Shown here: piece by piece, positions 37,342-45,256 of the stretch
How the letters are laid out: the number at the start of each line of letters is the position of its first letter
Numbering within the stretch: position 1 is the first letter of the stretch
NCBI RefSeq assembly: GCF_003429565.1
Contig: NZ_QUAK01000008.1
Location: forward strand, 795-64,734
Direction of reading: 5' to 3'
Length of the DNA stretch: 63,940 nt
From: Streptomyces triticagri
GTDB lineage: Bacteria > Actinomycetota > Actinomycetes > Streptomycetales > Streptomycetaceae
Notes under the pieces: model-generated
What the model saw: the letters and a program-made list of their open reading frames with translations, nothing else
Told to the model about the DNA's origin: nothing
Database searches by the model: none
Made by a program: the position numbers and the translations under genes

Positions 37342-37374
37342 ACGGCCCGGTCACCGCTGAGGTGGCCGGGCCGT
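37342..37374. terminator. 14-bp hairpin between argH and a convergent gene
   Basis: ACGGCCCGGTCACC (37342-37355) pairs with 37361-37374 with one G-U wobble and a 5-base loop. It overlaps the last codons of the convergent DUF1905 gene (stop at 37351), so it likely serves both directions. Confidence 0.7.
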
Positions 37375-37815
37375 CGTCAGTTCGGCGACGATCCCGGCGA
37401 TCCGCCGCTCGCGGGTGTCCGCGCGCTTGGCCGAGGTGACGGCTTCCGCGCGTTCGCGCCGTCTGCTGTAGGAGAGCGCGGCGAACGCCTCGGTCGCGCC
37501 CGGGTGCTGCCCCAGGGCCCGGGCGAGGTCCTCGGGGACCTCGACGGTGCGCTCCGCGAGATCCAGGGCGATGGTCACCTCGCAGGTGTCGCCGGCCCGG
37601 ACGCCGGCGGCCTCGCGATTGACCGCGCTGAGCGGCAGCATGTACTCGCCGCCGTACACGGCCACCGTGCTGCGGTACGTATGGGGTCCGACGGTCACCA
37701 GGACTCGTGGGCGCTTGCCCTGGCCGAGCGCTTCGACGGCCTCCGCGGGCACCCGGAACCCGGTGGCGGTCTTGTCGCCCAGCTCGATACGCGTCGTGAA
37801 GGTCTCCGGCGCCAT
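37351..37815 (-). CDS. DUF1905 / YdeI-like (bacteriocin-protection) protein
   Basis: 154 aa from the ATG at 37815 with GGGAGG upstream. Residues 1-85 form a DUF1905 beta-barrel (FTTRIELGDKTATGFRVPAE, TYRSTVAVYGGEYMLPLSA). The C-terminal half is a YdeI/OmpD-associated helical segment (DLARALGQHPGATEAFAALS, then SYSRRRERAEAVTSAK and RERRIAGIVAEL). The family is implicated by name in bacteriocin tolerance, with little mechanistic support. Cytoplasmic. It is a single gene between argH and a TetR/efflux pair. Confidence 0.9.
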   Translation of the reverse strand: MAPETFTTRIELGDKTATGFRVPAEAVEALGQGKRPRVLVTVGPHTYRSTVAVYGGEYMLPLSAVNREAAGVRAGDTCEVTIALDLAERTVEVPEDLARALGQHPGATEAFAALSYSRRRERAEAVTSAKRADTRERRIAGIVAELTTARPPQR

Positions 37816-37887
37816 GGCTGCCTCCCGCTTCCCCCGCTTCGGTGGAGTTCCCACGCGTGTGCAGGGCCGACCCTAGCCGCATATTGG

Positions 37888-37907
37888 ATGAGACATCTAT
37901 GTCTCAT
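37888..37907. promoter_or_regulatory. TetR operator: ATGAGACAT dyad
   Basis: ATGAGACAT (37888-37896), CT, ATGTCTCAT (37899-37907): a perfect 9-bp inverted repeat, 18 bases before the TetR start at 37926. It is well placed for autorepression of the TetR-MFS operon. Confidence 0.75.
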
Positions 37908-37925
37908 TCGGGTTATGGTCGTCTC

Positions 37926-38477
37926 ATGACGACCGATCGAGAGCAGGTGCTCGAGTCCGCGGCCGCCCTCCTCACCCGGAAGGCCACCGCGACGATGGAC
38001 GAGGTGGCGCGGGCCGCCGGCATCAGCCGGGCCACCCTGCACCGTCTCTTCGCCGGGCGCGACACCTTGGTGCGGGCGATCGAGGACATGAGCCTGCGGC
38101 GCTTCGAGGAGGCGCTGGACGCCGCCCGGCTGGACGAGGACGAGGCGTCCGACGCGCTGCGCCGGCTGGTCGCCGAGGCCGAGCCCGTCGCGGGCGTACT
38201 CGCCTTCCTGATCACCGAGAACCAGCTCTTCGAGGCCGAGGGCATGAACGAGGGCTGGGACCGGATCGACGACCGCGTCTCGGCGCTGTTCCGCCGAGGC
38301 CAGGAGTCGGGCGAGTTCCGGATCGACCTCACGCCTGCTTGGCTCACCGACGCCCTGTACGGGCTGATCAGTTCGGGCGCCTGGTCGGTGCAGGACGGGC
38401 GGCTCGCCGCCAAGGACTTCCAGTACATGATCGTCGAGCTGCTGCTCGGCGGCGCACGACGGAGCGTGAAGCGATGA
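37926..38477 (+). CDS. TetR-family repressor of the adjacent MFS exporter
   Basis: 183 aa from the ATG at 37926. The HTH is at residues 8-50 (QVLESAAALLTRKATATMDE, AGISRATLHRLFAGRDTLV). The sensor domain is short and helical. There is no ribosome-binding site before the ATG, and a TATGGT element at 37914-37919 would place the transcript start at the ATG, so the message may be leaderless. The stop overlaps the MFS start (ATGA), so repressor and exporter are coupled in one operon behind the ATGAGACAT operator. Confidence 0.93.
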   Translation: MTTDREQVLESAAALLTRKATATMDEVARAAGISRATLHRLFAGRDTLVRAIEDMSLRRFEEALDAARLDEDEASDALRRLVAEAEPVAGVLAFLITENQLFEAEGMNEGWDRIDDRVSALFRRGQESGEFRIDLTPAWLTDALYGLISSGAWSVQDGRLAAKDFQYMIVELLLGGARRSVKR

Positions 38478-40021
38478 CCGGCATCAAGGAGCGTACGACC
38501 GCGGACGAGGGGGCTCTGCACCGCCCCGGACGCTGGATCGCGCTGGCCGTTCTGGTGCTCGCCGTCCTCCTGGTCGCCGTGGACGCGACCGTGCTGGCGC
38601 TCGCCACCCCGTACATCAGCGAGGACTTGAAGCCCTCGGGCACCCAGCTGCTGTGGATCGGTGACGTCTACTCGTTCGTCATCGCCGGACTCCTGGTCTC
38701 CATGGGCAGCCTGGGCGACCGCATCGGGCGCAAGAAGCTGCTGCTCACCGGCGCCGCCGCCTTCGGCGCGGTGTCACTTCTGAACGCGTACGCCACCACG
38801 CCCGAGCTGATGATCCTCGCGCGGGCGCTGCTCGGCGTGGCCGGCGCGACCCTGATGCCGTCCACGCTCGCGCTGATCCGGAACATCTTCCACGACCCGC
38901 GGGAGCGCTCGGTCGCCATCGGGATCTGGGGCGCTGCCGCGTCGGCCGGTGCGGCGGTCGGCCCGGTCGTCGGCGGATTCCTGCTTGAGCACTTCTGGTG
39001 GGGCAGCGTCTTCCTGATCAACCTGCCCGTGATGGCGGTCCTCGTGGTCGTCGGCGTCAAGCTGCTGCCCGAGTCGAAGAACCCGTCGCCCGGCCCCTGG
39101 GATCTGCCCAGCGTCGGCCTGTCCCTGATCGGCATGGTCGCGGTGGTCTACGCGATCAAGGAGGCCGCCGCGCACGGCATGCGCTGGGACGTCGCGGCGA
39201 CCGCGGTGCTCGGCGTGCTGGCCCTGGTCTGGTTCGTACGCCGGCAGCGGGCGCTCGATGCGCCGCTGCTCGATGTGCAGCTGTTCCGCAACAAGGGCTT
39301 CTCCGGCGCCGTGCTCGCCGACCTCCTGACCATCCTCGGACTCTCCGGCCTGATCTTCTTCCTGTCGCAGTTCCTGCAGCTGGTCCAGGGCCGGCAGCCG
39401 CTGGAGGCGGGGCTCGCCGAACTGCCCGCCGCGGTGGGCGCGGTGACCGCCGGTCTGCTCGCCGGCCGTGCCGCCCGACGCTTCTCGGTACGGCTCGTGG
39501 TGGCCGGCGGCCTGGCGGCGGTGGGCCTCTCGCTCGCCGTGCTGACCATGCTCAGCCGGACCACGGGCTATCCGCTGCTCGGCGCGGTGCTGCTCGTGGT
39601 CGGCATCGGAGCCGGCTTCGCCTTCACCGTGACCGCCGACGTGATCCTTTCCAGCGTGCCCAAGGAGCAGGCGGGCGCGGCATCCGCGGTCTCGGAGACG
39701 GCGTACGAACTCGGCACGGCGCTCGGTATCGCCCTGCTCGGATCCATCGTGACCGGCATCTACCGGGACTTCGGCGCCCCGGACGGAATTCCGGGCCAGG
39801 CCGTGGAGGCCGCCCGCGAGTCGCTCGGCGGGGCGGTGGAATCGGCGCGCGCACTGCCCGCCGCCCAGGCCGCCGAACTGCTCGGGACCGCCCAGAGCGC
39901 CTTCGTGGACGGACTGCGGGTGGCGGCAGGCGTGGGCGCGGCCGTGCTGCTCGCCGCCTCAGTCGCCGCCTGGTTCCTGCTGCGCGACAGCCGCCTCGAG
40001 GACGGCGTCGAGCATCTGTGA
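38474..40021 (+). CDS. EmrB/QacA-type MFS drug exporter, 14 helices
   Basis: 515 aa, ATG overlapping the TetR stop. Fourteen predicted transmembrane segments. DHA2-family motifs are present: VDATVLALATPYISEDLKPS in helix 1 region, GSLGDRIGRKKLLLTGA (motif A), and AAASAGAAVGPVVGGFLLE (motif C). It should export drugs or endogenous toxic metabolites using the proton gradient. The TetR partner in front suggests induction by substrate. A cytoplasmic C-terminal tail is short. The last loop (PDGIPGQAVEAARESLGGAV) is the usual large extracellular loop of 14-helix members. Confidence 0.95.
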   Translation: MTGIKERTTADEGALHRPGRWIALAVLVLAVLLVAVDATVLALATPYISEDLKPSGTQLLWIGDVYSFVIAGLLVSMGSLGDRIGRKKLLLTGAAAFGAVSLLNAYATTPELMILARALLGVAGATLMPSTLALIRNIFHDPRERSVAIGIWGAAASAGAAVGPVVGGFLLEHFWWGSVFLINLPVMAVLVVVGVKLLPESKNPSPGPWDLPSVGLSLIGMVAVVYAIKEAAAHGMRWDVAATAVLGVLALVWFVRRQRALDAPLLDVQLFRNKGFSGAVLADLLTILGLSGLIFFLSQFLQLVQGRQPLEAGLAELPAAVGAVTAGLLAGRAARRFSVRLVVAGGLAAVGLSLAVLTMLSRTTGYPLLGAVLLVVGIGAGFAFTVTADVILSSVPKEQAGAASAVSETAYELGTALGIALLGSIVTGIYRDFGAPDGIPGQAVEAARESLGGAVESARALPAAQAAELLGTAQSAFVDGLRVAAGVGAAVLLAASVAAWFLLRDSRLEDGVEHL

Positions 40022-40040
40022 GCCGCGGGGGAGGAGACCG

Positions 40041-40712
40041 TCAGGCGGCCTTGGCCTTCGTGGCGTACATGTCCACGTACTCCTGACCGGACAGCGTCAT
40101 GACCTCGCTCATCACCGAGTCGGTCACGGCCCGCAGCACGTAGCGGTCGCGGCCCATGCCCTCGTAGCGGGAGAACTCCATCGGCTCGCCGAAGCGGACC
40201 GTCACCCGGCCCGGCCGGGGCAGCCCGGCGCCGCCCGGCTGGAGCTTGTCCGTACCGATGATGGCGAACGGCACCACCGGGGCGCCGGTCATCAGGGTCA
40301 GCCGGGCGATGCCGGTACGGCCGCGGTAGAGGCGGCCGTCGGGCGAGCGGGTGCCCTCCGGGTAGATGCTGAACACCTTGCCCTCGTCGAGGACGCGGCG
40401 CCCCGTCATCAGGGCGGCCGCTCCGCCGCGCCCGCCGTCGCGGTCCACCGGGATCATTCCGCAGCCGGTGAAGAACCAGGCCATCAGGCGGCCCTTGATT
40501 CCCTTGCCGGTGACGTACTCGTCCTTGCCGATGAAGAAGACCTGCCGGTTGCAGAACAGCGGCATGATCATCGAGTCGATGAACGTCAGGTGGTTGCCCG
40601 CGAGGATCACGGGGCCGGTGGCCGGAATGTTCTCCACGCCCTCCACCCGTGGTCGGAACATCAGGCGCAGGACCGGTCCGAGTACTGCCTTGATGAACGC
40701 AAAGCGGGACAA
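40041..40712 (-). CDS. PlsC-type 1-acylglycerol-3-phosphate acyltransferase
   Basis: 223 aa. The start must be the TTG at 40712: an in-frame TAG lies immediately upstream, and GGAGGG is four bases before. The acyltransferase motifs are intact: N-H-x4-D in GNHLTFIDS, the FTGCGMIPVDRDGG region, and YPEGTRSPDGRLYRG. It adds a fatty acyl chain to lysophosphatidate or a related lipid at the membrane inner face. Streptomyces carry several such genes; which lipid this one serves is unknown. It is divergent from the glycerophosphodiesterase gene, another lipid-related enzyme. Confidence 0.94.
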   Translation of the reverse strand: MSRFAFIKAVLGPVLRLMFRPRVEGVENIPATGPVILAGNHLTFIDSMIMPLFCNRQVFFIGKDEYVTGKGIKGRLMAWFFTGCGMIPVDRDGGRGGAAALMTGRRVLDEGKVFSIYPEGTRSPDGRLYRGRTGIARLTLMTGAPVVPFAIIGTDKLQPGGAGLPRPGRVTVRFGEPMEFSRYEGMGRDRYVLRAVTDSVMSEVMTLSGQEYVDMYATKAKAA

Positions 40713-40795
40713 CTAGCCCTCCGGTGTCAAGCAGCGGGGATGAGGTATGTGCAGGTGAGGACGATACTCGCGGGCCCGCACCGATTGCACATCGG

Positions 40796-40839
40796 GTTCA
40801 CGGAGCGGATACGCAGTGTTGACCTGTCTTTGCACTGTG
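40796..40839 (+). promoter_or_regulatory. Candidate PHO box upstream of glpQ1
   Basis: Sequence in 11-base phase: GTTCACGGAGC (40796-40806), GGATACGCAGT (40807-40817), GTTGACCTGTC (40818-40828), TTTGCACTGTG (40829-40839). Units one and three fit the PhoP direct-repeat pattern GTTCAC-like; two and four are degenerate. Streptomyces glpQ1 is known to be PhoP-controlled, which fits the location 116 bp before the coding start. Confidence 0.5.
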
Positions 40840-40954
40840 TTCGTCCAAGGGTCTCCCCGTCGTCATGCGTAGCGTCCTAGCATCGGTCACCCGCTTTGAC
40901 AGGTGCGGGACATGTCGCGTCCGCGGCCGCGGACGGCGATCCGGGAGGAGACCC

Positions 40955-42121
40955 ATGACGCAGGGCACGACGAAGGAGCAGCAGCCGGGCACAGGACCGG
41001 GGCGGCGCGCACTTCTGGGGGCCGCGGTCCTCGGTGCAGGTGGCGCGGCGCTCGGGCTGCCCGGCACGGCGAGAGCCGCCGAGCGAGGGCGCGGCCACTC
41101 CCACGACGATCTGCCGGTGCCCCTGGTCGTCGCCCACCGCGGTACGAGCGGCTATCGCCCCGAGCACACGCTCGGCTCGTACCAGCTCGCGCTCGACATG
41201 GGCGCGCACGTCATCGAGCAGGATCTGGTGCCCACCAAGGACGGCCATCTCGTATGCCGTCATGAGAACGACATCACCGGCACCACCGATGTCGCCGACC
41301 ACCCGGAGTTCGCCGGCCGCAAGACCACCAAGTCCGTGGACGGCGTCTCGCTGACCGGCTGGTTCACCGAGGACTTCACGCTCGCGGAGCTGCAGACGCT
41401 GCGCGCGAAGGAGCGGATCCCCGAGAACCGGCAGCGCAACACGATCTTCGACGGCCGCTGGTCCGTGCCCACCTTCGAGGAGGTCCTGCAGTGGGCCGAG
41501 AAGGAGGGCAGGAAGCGCGGCCGCCGCATCTGGCTGCACGTCGAGACCAAGCACCCCACGTACTTCCGGAAGCTCGGCCTCGGCCTCGAGGAGCCGCTGG
41601 TCAAGCTGCTGCGCAAGTACGGCCGGCACAAGAAGAACTCGCCGACGTTCCTGCAGTCCTTCGAGCCGTCCAGCATCGAGCGCCTCGGCAAGCTGGTGGA
41701 CGGCCCGCTGGTCGTGCTGCTCGGCGACGCCGACACCCAGCCCTGGGACTTCGTCGAGGCGGGCGACCCGCGCACGGTCGCCGACCTGATCACCCCCGAG
41801 GGCCTTGAGTGGATCGCCTCCTTCGCGCAGGGCATCGGGCCGACCCTCGACCTGATCATCCCGAAGGACGAGGACGGCAAGCTCCTGGAGCCGACCACGC
41901 TGGTACGGGACGCACACGCCCAGAAGCTCGTGCTGCACCCGTACACCTTCCGCAACGAGAACACCTTCCTGCCCGCCGACTACCGGCGCGGCACGGACCC
42001 GAACGCCTACGGCGACGTCTTCGGCGCGCTCAAGGCCTATCTCGACACCGGGATCGACGGGATCTTCTCCGACAACCCGGACACGGCGCTGCTCGCGGCG
42101 GCCGAGATCGGGGGCCGCTGA
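40955..42121 (+). CDS. glpQ1: Secreted glycerophosphodiester phosphodiesterase
   Basis: 388 aa from the ATG at 40955 with GGGAGGAG upstream. A twin-arginine-type signal (PGRRALLGAAVLGAGG, ending LPGTARAAERG) directs export. The GDPD barrel begins VVAHRGTSGYRPEHTLGSY, with the catalytic histidine and arginine of H-R-G, E in the PEHT motif, and the second histidine block GHLVCRHENDITGTTD. It hydrolyses glycerophosphodiesters such as glycerophosphocholine or teichoic-acid-derived units to glycerol 3-phosphate for phosphate scavenging. The symbol rests on family and on the conserved Streptomyces neighbourhood near arg genes, recalled rather than checked. A candidate PHO box lies upstream. Confidence 0.9.
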   Translation: MTQGTTKEQQPGTGPGRRALLGAAVLGAGGAALGLPGTARAAERGRGHSHDDLPVPLVVAHRGTSGYRPEHTLGSYQLALDMGAHVIEQDLVPTKDGHLVCRHENDITGTTDVADHPEFAGRKTTKSVDGVSLTGWFTEDFTLAELQTLRAKERIPENRQRNTIFDGRWSVPTFEEVLQWAEKEGRKRGRRIWLHVETKHPTYFRKLGLGLEEPLVKLLRKYGRHKKNSPTFLQSFEPSSIERLGKLVDGPLVVLLGDADTQPWDFVEAGDPRTVADLITPEGLEWIASFAQGIGPTLDLIIPKDEDGKLLEPTTLVRDAHAQKLVLHPYTFRNENTFLPADYRRGTDPNAYGDVFGALKAYLDTGIDGIFSDNPDTALLAAAEIGGR

Positions 42122-42239
42122 CCCCGCGCCGTCCAGGGCGGGGCGGCAGTGTGTCACCGTCCTGCCCCTCCTTCACCGTTCGGGATGAGCTTCGGGCGCT
42201 GCCGGAAACCTGCCGCCCCGCCCGCTCGTCAAGATCGGC

Positions 42240-42803
42240 ATGACCCGAGCGAAATCCCTCCTGCCGGCCGGCCTCGCGAGCCTGCACCCACTGCTCAGGG
42301 CCGAGGCGGCCGCCGAAGCCGCCGCGGCCGGCATCGATCCCGGCGACCTCGAACAGACCGTGTGGCTGCGGCTGTTCGAGCGCGCCGGCGCGGGAGATCC
42401 GGTCACCGATGCACCGCGGTGGATGCGTGCGGCGGTACGGGCCGAGGCGCGGATCGCCCGGCGCCGGGCCCGCCGCGAGGTGCCGTACGCCGACGAGGGG
42501 CAGCCGGCGGGACCCGCCGGGGGTCACGGTCCGGAGCGTCTCGCGCTCGCCGCCGAGCAGGGCCGGGTCATCCGGGCGGCGGTACGCAGGCTCCCCGGCC
42601 GCTGCCCCCGGCTGCTCGGCGCCCTGCTGTCCCCGCAGGACCTCACCTACCGCGAAATCGCAGGGCAGTTGGGAATGTCACAGGGCAGCCTGGGGCCGGA
42701 ACGTTCCCGATGCCTGGGATGCCTGCGCAGAATGCTCGCGGCGGAGGTTGCGCCGCACGGCCCATGGGGAACAGTGCGGGGTAGGCAACCGGTGGACAGG
42801 TGA
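42240..42803 (+). CDS. Divergent sigma-70-like factor
   Basis: 187 aa from the ATG at 42240. The C-terminal third resembles sigma region 4: LPGRCPRLLGALLSPQDLTY, then REIAGQLGMSQGSLGPERSR with a helix-turn-helix and the SR-C-L-R-R ending. The N-terminal part resembles a weak region 2 (PGDLEQTVWLRLFERA, PRWMRAAVRAEARIARRRA). This layout matches short, divergent sigma-like proteins of Streptomyces whose promoter specificity is unknown. No anti-sigma gene is adjacent. The ribosome-binding site is weak. It is followed by a GNAT gene on the same strand with 17 bp between. Confidence 0.8.
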   Translation: MTRAKSLLPAGLASLHPLLRAEAAAEAAAAGIDPGDLEQTVWLRLFERAGAGDPVTDAPRWMRAAVRAEARIARRRARREVPYADEGQPAGPAGGHGPERLALAAEQGRVIRAAVRRLPGRCPRLLGALLSPQDLTYREIAGQLGMSQGSLGPERSRCLGCLRRMLAAEVAPHGPWGTVRGRQPVDR

Positions 42804-42820
42804 GCGAGAGGCATGCACAC

Positions 42821-43333
42821 ATGGGCATCAGCGTGACCATCTCTGCGGCGACCGAGCAGGACGCCGAACAGATCCTGAAGCTGCAGTTCCTCTGCTACCA
42901 GAGCGAGGCGGAGCTGTACGGCGACTACACGATCGAGCCGCTCACCGAGCCGCTCGACTCGATCAAGGGCGAGCTGACCGCCGGCGGCGTGCTGGTCGCC
43001 CGCCTCGGCGACGAGGTGGTGGCCGCCGTCCGCGGCAGCGTCGATCCCGACGGCACCGCCCGGATCAACAAGCTGATCGTCCATCCCCGGATGCAGCGGC
43101 ACGGGCTCGGCGGCCGGCTGCTCATCGCCATCGAGCAGCGGCTCGGCGGCTCGTCCACGGTCAAGCGCTTCCAGCTCTTCACCGGCCACCGCAGCGAGAA
43201 CAACCTGCAGCTCTACCGCAAGCACGGCTACGCCCCGGTCTCCACCGAGGTCGTCAACGGCCGCCTCACCCTGATCACGCTCACCAAGGACGCCGCCCCC
43301 GCCGCGCCGTCCGCCTACGCGGCGAGCGCCTGA
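42821..43333 (+). CDS. GNAT-family N-acetyltransferase
   Basis: 170 aa from the ATG at 42821 with GAGAGG nine bases upstream; a GTG at 42800 is less well placed. The acetyl-CoA site is in INKLIVHPRMQRHGLGGRLL (R-x-x-G-x-G/A form) and the C-terminal block reads FQLFTGHRSENNLQLYRKHG, a frequent GNAT subgroup. Substrate unknown. Its end overlaps the convergent membrane gene by 19 bp. It may be cotranscribed with the sigma-like gene. Confidence 0.88.
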   Translation: MGISVTISAATEQDAEQILKLQFLCYQSEAELYGDYTIEPLTEPLDSIKGELTAGGVLVARLGDEVVAAVRGSVDPDGTARINKLIVHPRMQRHGLGGRLLIAIEQRLGGSSTVKRFQLFTGHRSENNLQLYRKHGYAPVSTEVVNGRLTLITLTKDAAPAAPSAYAASA

Positions 43334-43791
43334 GTCCTGGCCCTCCGCAGCCAGTACATCGCGGTCACCGGCAGCAGTACGGGGATGAACACGTACCCCA
43401 TCCCGTAGTCGGACCAGACCGTGGCGTCCGGGAACGCGGAGGGCTCGACCAGCGTCCAGGTGCCCACGATCAGCACACCGGCCAGCTCCGCCGCACAGCA
43501 GGCGAAGGCCGCCCTGCGGGCCTTCTCTCCGCCGCGGACCAGGGTGTACGTGATGAACGCGTAGACCAGGGCGGCGAGCGCCGACAGCGAATAGGCGAGC
43601 GGCGCCCGGTCGAGCTCCGTGGACATCTGGTAGACGGAGCGCGACAGTGCGCCCACCACCATGACCCCGTACAGCCAGAGCAGCAGTAGGCCGGGGCCGG
43701 TGATCAGGCGGGAGCGGGTGCTGCCTTTCGATGCGCCCGCGGGACCGTTCGCCTCGTCGGCCGTCCCGGACTTCTCGGATCCGTCCGTCAT
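43315..43791 (-). CDS. Four-helix integral membrane protein
   Basis: 158 aa from the ATG at 43791. After a 35-residue hydrophilic start, four transmembrane segments are predicted (GLLLLWLYGVMVVGALS, LSALAALVYAFITYTLV, CAAELAGVLIVGTWTLV, VFIPVLLPVTAMYWLRR). No named family recognised; this is a Streptomyces conserved hypothetical by general appearance. It is transcribed after the next gene (start 1 bp past its stop), so the two form a tight pair, possibly one complex. Tail overlaps the convergent GNAT gene by 19 bp. Confidence 0.8.
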   Translation of the reverse strand: MTDGSEKSGTADEANGPAGASKGSTRSRLITGPGLLLLWLYGVMVVGALSRSVYQMSTELDRAPLAYSLSALAALVYAFITYTLVRGGEKARRAAFACCAAELAGVLIVGTWTLVEPSAFPDATVWSDYGMGYVFIPVLLPVTAMYWLRRARTQALAA

Positions 43792-43792
43792 C

Positions 43793-44152
43793 TCAGCCTC
43801 CCCAGATGTCGTGCAGCCGGACTTCGAGTACGGCGAGCACCACGGCACCCGCCGCCACGGTCACCGAGCCCCACCGGGTGCGCTCCGCGAGCGACAGGAA
43901 GCCTGCCGCCGGAATGCACGCCGCCGAGCCGACGAGATACGCGACGAAAATCACGGTGCCCTGCTCCGGCTCTTCACCCCGCGCCAACTGCACGATTCCC
44001 ACGATCAGTTGGACGATCGCAAGGAGCGACACCACGGCCATGCCGATGAAGTGCCAGTCCTTGGTGGGCTGATCGCGCCAGGCGGCGAAGCCGCACCACG
44101 CGGCGAGCACGAGCGCGGCCACACCGGTCGCGATCGTCAGGGCGGTAAGCAT
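43793..44152 (-). CDS. Four-helix small integral membrane protein
   Basis: 119 aa from the ATG at 44152. Four transmembrane segments cover most of the protein (LTIATGVAALVLAAWCGFA, FIGMAVVSLLAIVQLIVGI, VIFVAYLVGSAACIPAAGF, VTVAAGAVVLAVLEVRL). No family identified. First gene of a pair with the next membrane gene; the two are separated by one base. The divergent HAD phosphatase gene starts 70 bp away. Confidence 0.8.
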   Translation of the reverse strand: MLTALTIATGVAALVLAAWCGFAAWRDQPTKDWHFIGMAVVSLLAIVQLIVGIVQLARGEEPEQGTVIFVAYLVGSAACIPAAGFLSLAERTRWGSVTVAAGAVVLAVLEVRLHDIWGG

Positions 44153-44221
44153 GCCGCGAGCCTATTACGGGACGAATGGCCCGATGCGCGCGGCCCCGGA
44201 CGCCCCGTAGGGTCGGGGACC

Positions 44222-44866
44222 ATGAAGATCCACGCCGAAGCCCTGCTGTTCGACAACGACGGAACCCTGATCTCCTCCATGGAGTCCGTCTATCGCTGCT
44301 GGACCCGTCTGGCGCAGGAGTACGGCGTCACCGAGGCGATGGCCTCGACCGATCTGCACGGCCGGCCCGCCGCGGAGATCCTCGCCGAGGTGCTCCCCGC
44401 CGAGCAGGTCCCCGAAGCCGTCGCCCGTATCGAGCGGCTCGAGGTGGAGGACGTGGCCGGTGGGGTCGTACTGCTGCCCGGGACCAAGGAACTTTTGCAG
44501 AAGCTGCCCGCCGACCGCTGGGCCGTCGTCACCTCCGCCACCCGACCGCTCGCCTCCGCCCGACTCCACGAGGTCGGCATCGACTTCCCCACGATGATCG
44601 CCGCGAACGACATCACGCGCGGCAAGCCCGACCCCGAGCCGTTCCTGCTCGCAGCCGAGCGCCTCGGCGTCGACCCGGCGCGCTGCGTGGTCTTCGAGGA
44701 CGCCCCCGCCGGGCTCGCCTCCGGCCGTGCGGCCGGCATGCGGACCGTGGCCTTGACCACAACGCACCGGGCCGACCAGCTCACCGCCGATGTCGTCGTA
44801 CCCGATCTCTCCGCGGTGTCCGTGCAGGTTACGGACGACGGGGTGGATATCACCACCGAGGGCTGA
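44222..44866 (+). CDS. HAD-superfamily sugar-phosphate-type phosphatase
   Basis: 214 aa from the ATG at 44222. HAD motifs: motif I LLFDNDGTLISSM (nucleophile Asp, with Asn in place of the usual hydrophobic residue between), motif II VVTSATRPLAS, motif III lysine in ITRGKPDPEPFLLAAERLGV, motif IV VVFEDAPAGLASG. A C1-type helical cap between motifs I and II resembles beta-phosphoglucomutase and glycerol- or sugar-phosphatases. Cytoplasmic hydrolase of a small phosphorylated metabolite; exact substrate unknown. A terminator follows eight bases after the stop. Confidence 0.92.
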   Translation: MKIHAEALLFDNDGTLISSMESVYRCWTRLAQEYGVTEAMASTDLHGRPAAEILAEVLPAEQVPEAVARIERLEVEDVAGGVVLLPGTKELLQKLPADRWAVVTSATRPLASARLHEVGIDFPTMIAANDITRGKPDPEPFLLAAERLGVDPARCVVFEDAPAGLASGRAAGMRTVALTTTHRADQLTADVVVPDLSAVSVQVTDDGVDITTEG

Positions 44867-44873
44867 GCAAACT

Positions 44874-44904
44874 CGCGGGGCGTCCGGGTGCCGGGCGCCC
44901 CGCG
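44874..44904 (+). terminator. 9-bp hairpin after the HAD phosphatase
   Basis: CGCGGGGCG (44874-44882) pairs perfectly with CGCCCCGCG (44896-44904), just after the phosphatase stop at 44866 and upstream of the met leader. Confidence 0.7.
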
Positions 44905-44960
44905 TCCGTTATGCGGACGCCGTTGATCGGCTCGTCGTGCCGTCTGTTTTACTGGGGGAC

Positions 44961-45047
44961 ATGACCACGACGAGCAACCGCATCCCTGCGACCGAGGCGT
45001 ACACCGCGCCCGGTGCTCGTTGTATGTGTCGAATGCGCGCCTTCTGA
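44961..45047 (+). CDS. 28-residue Cys/Met leader peptide of metNIQ
   Basis: ATG at 44961 with GGGGG four bases upstream, 28 codons, stop at 45045. The peptide begins MTTTSNRIPATEAY and ends ARCMCRMRAF. The Cys and Met cluster C-M-C-R-M is encoded with TGT, ATG, TGT, CGA, ATG; TGT for Cys and CGA for Arg are rare in Streptomyces. The gene for a methionine importer follows. Short Cys-rich peptides ahead of sulfur genes are known attenuators in actinobacteria, where a ribosome slows on Cys codons when cysteine is scarce. The 209-bp segment between this stop and metN has several short stems (for example CTCGC at 45066 with GCGAG at 45079), but I could not resolve a clear terminator/antiterminator pair. 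Confidence 0.75.
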   Translation: MTTTSNRIPATEAYTAPGARCMCRMRAF

Positions 45048-45256
45048 GGGCCCCCGCACCCCCGCCTCGCGCCCCGAAGCGAGACCGCGAGCCGTGTCAG
45101 GACAGCACTTCCCGTCCGACCGAGCCTGCCCCGCGTACGCGCCGATCGCCTTCCCCGCACCGATCCCGGGGAGCACTCCGCCTGCGCGCCCGAGAAGACG
45201 AACGCCCCCGTGCCCGGTGCACACCGCGCCGCGCACTCGACAGTGACGGAAACCCA

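Noticed and set aside
45048..45256. SAM riboswitch in front of metN
   Set aside because: No SAM-I or SAM-II core is recognisable; the leader peptide is the better explanation for control.
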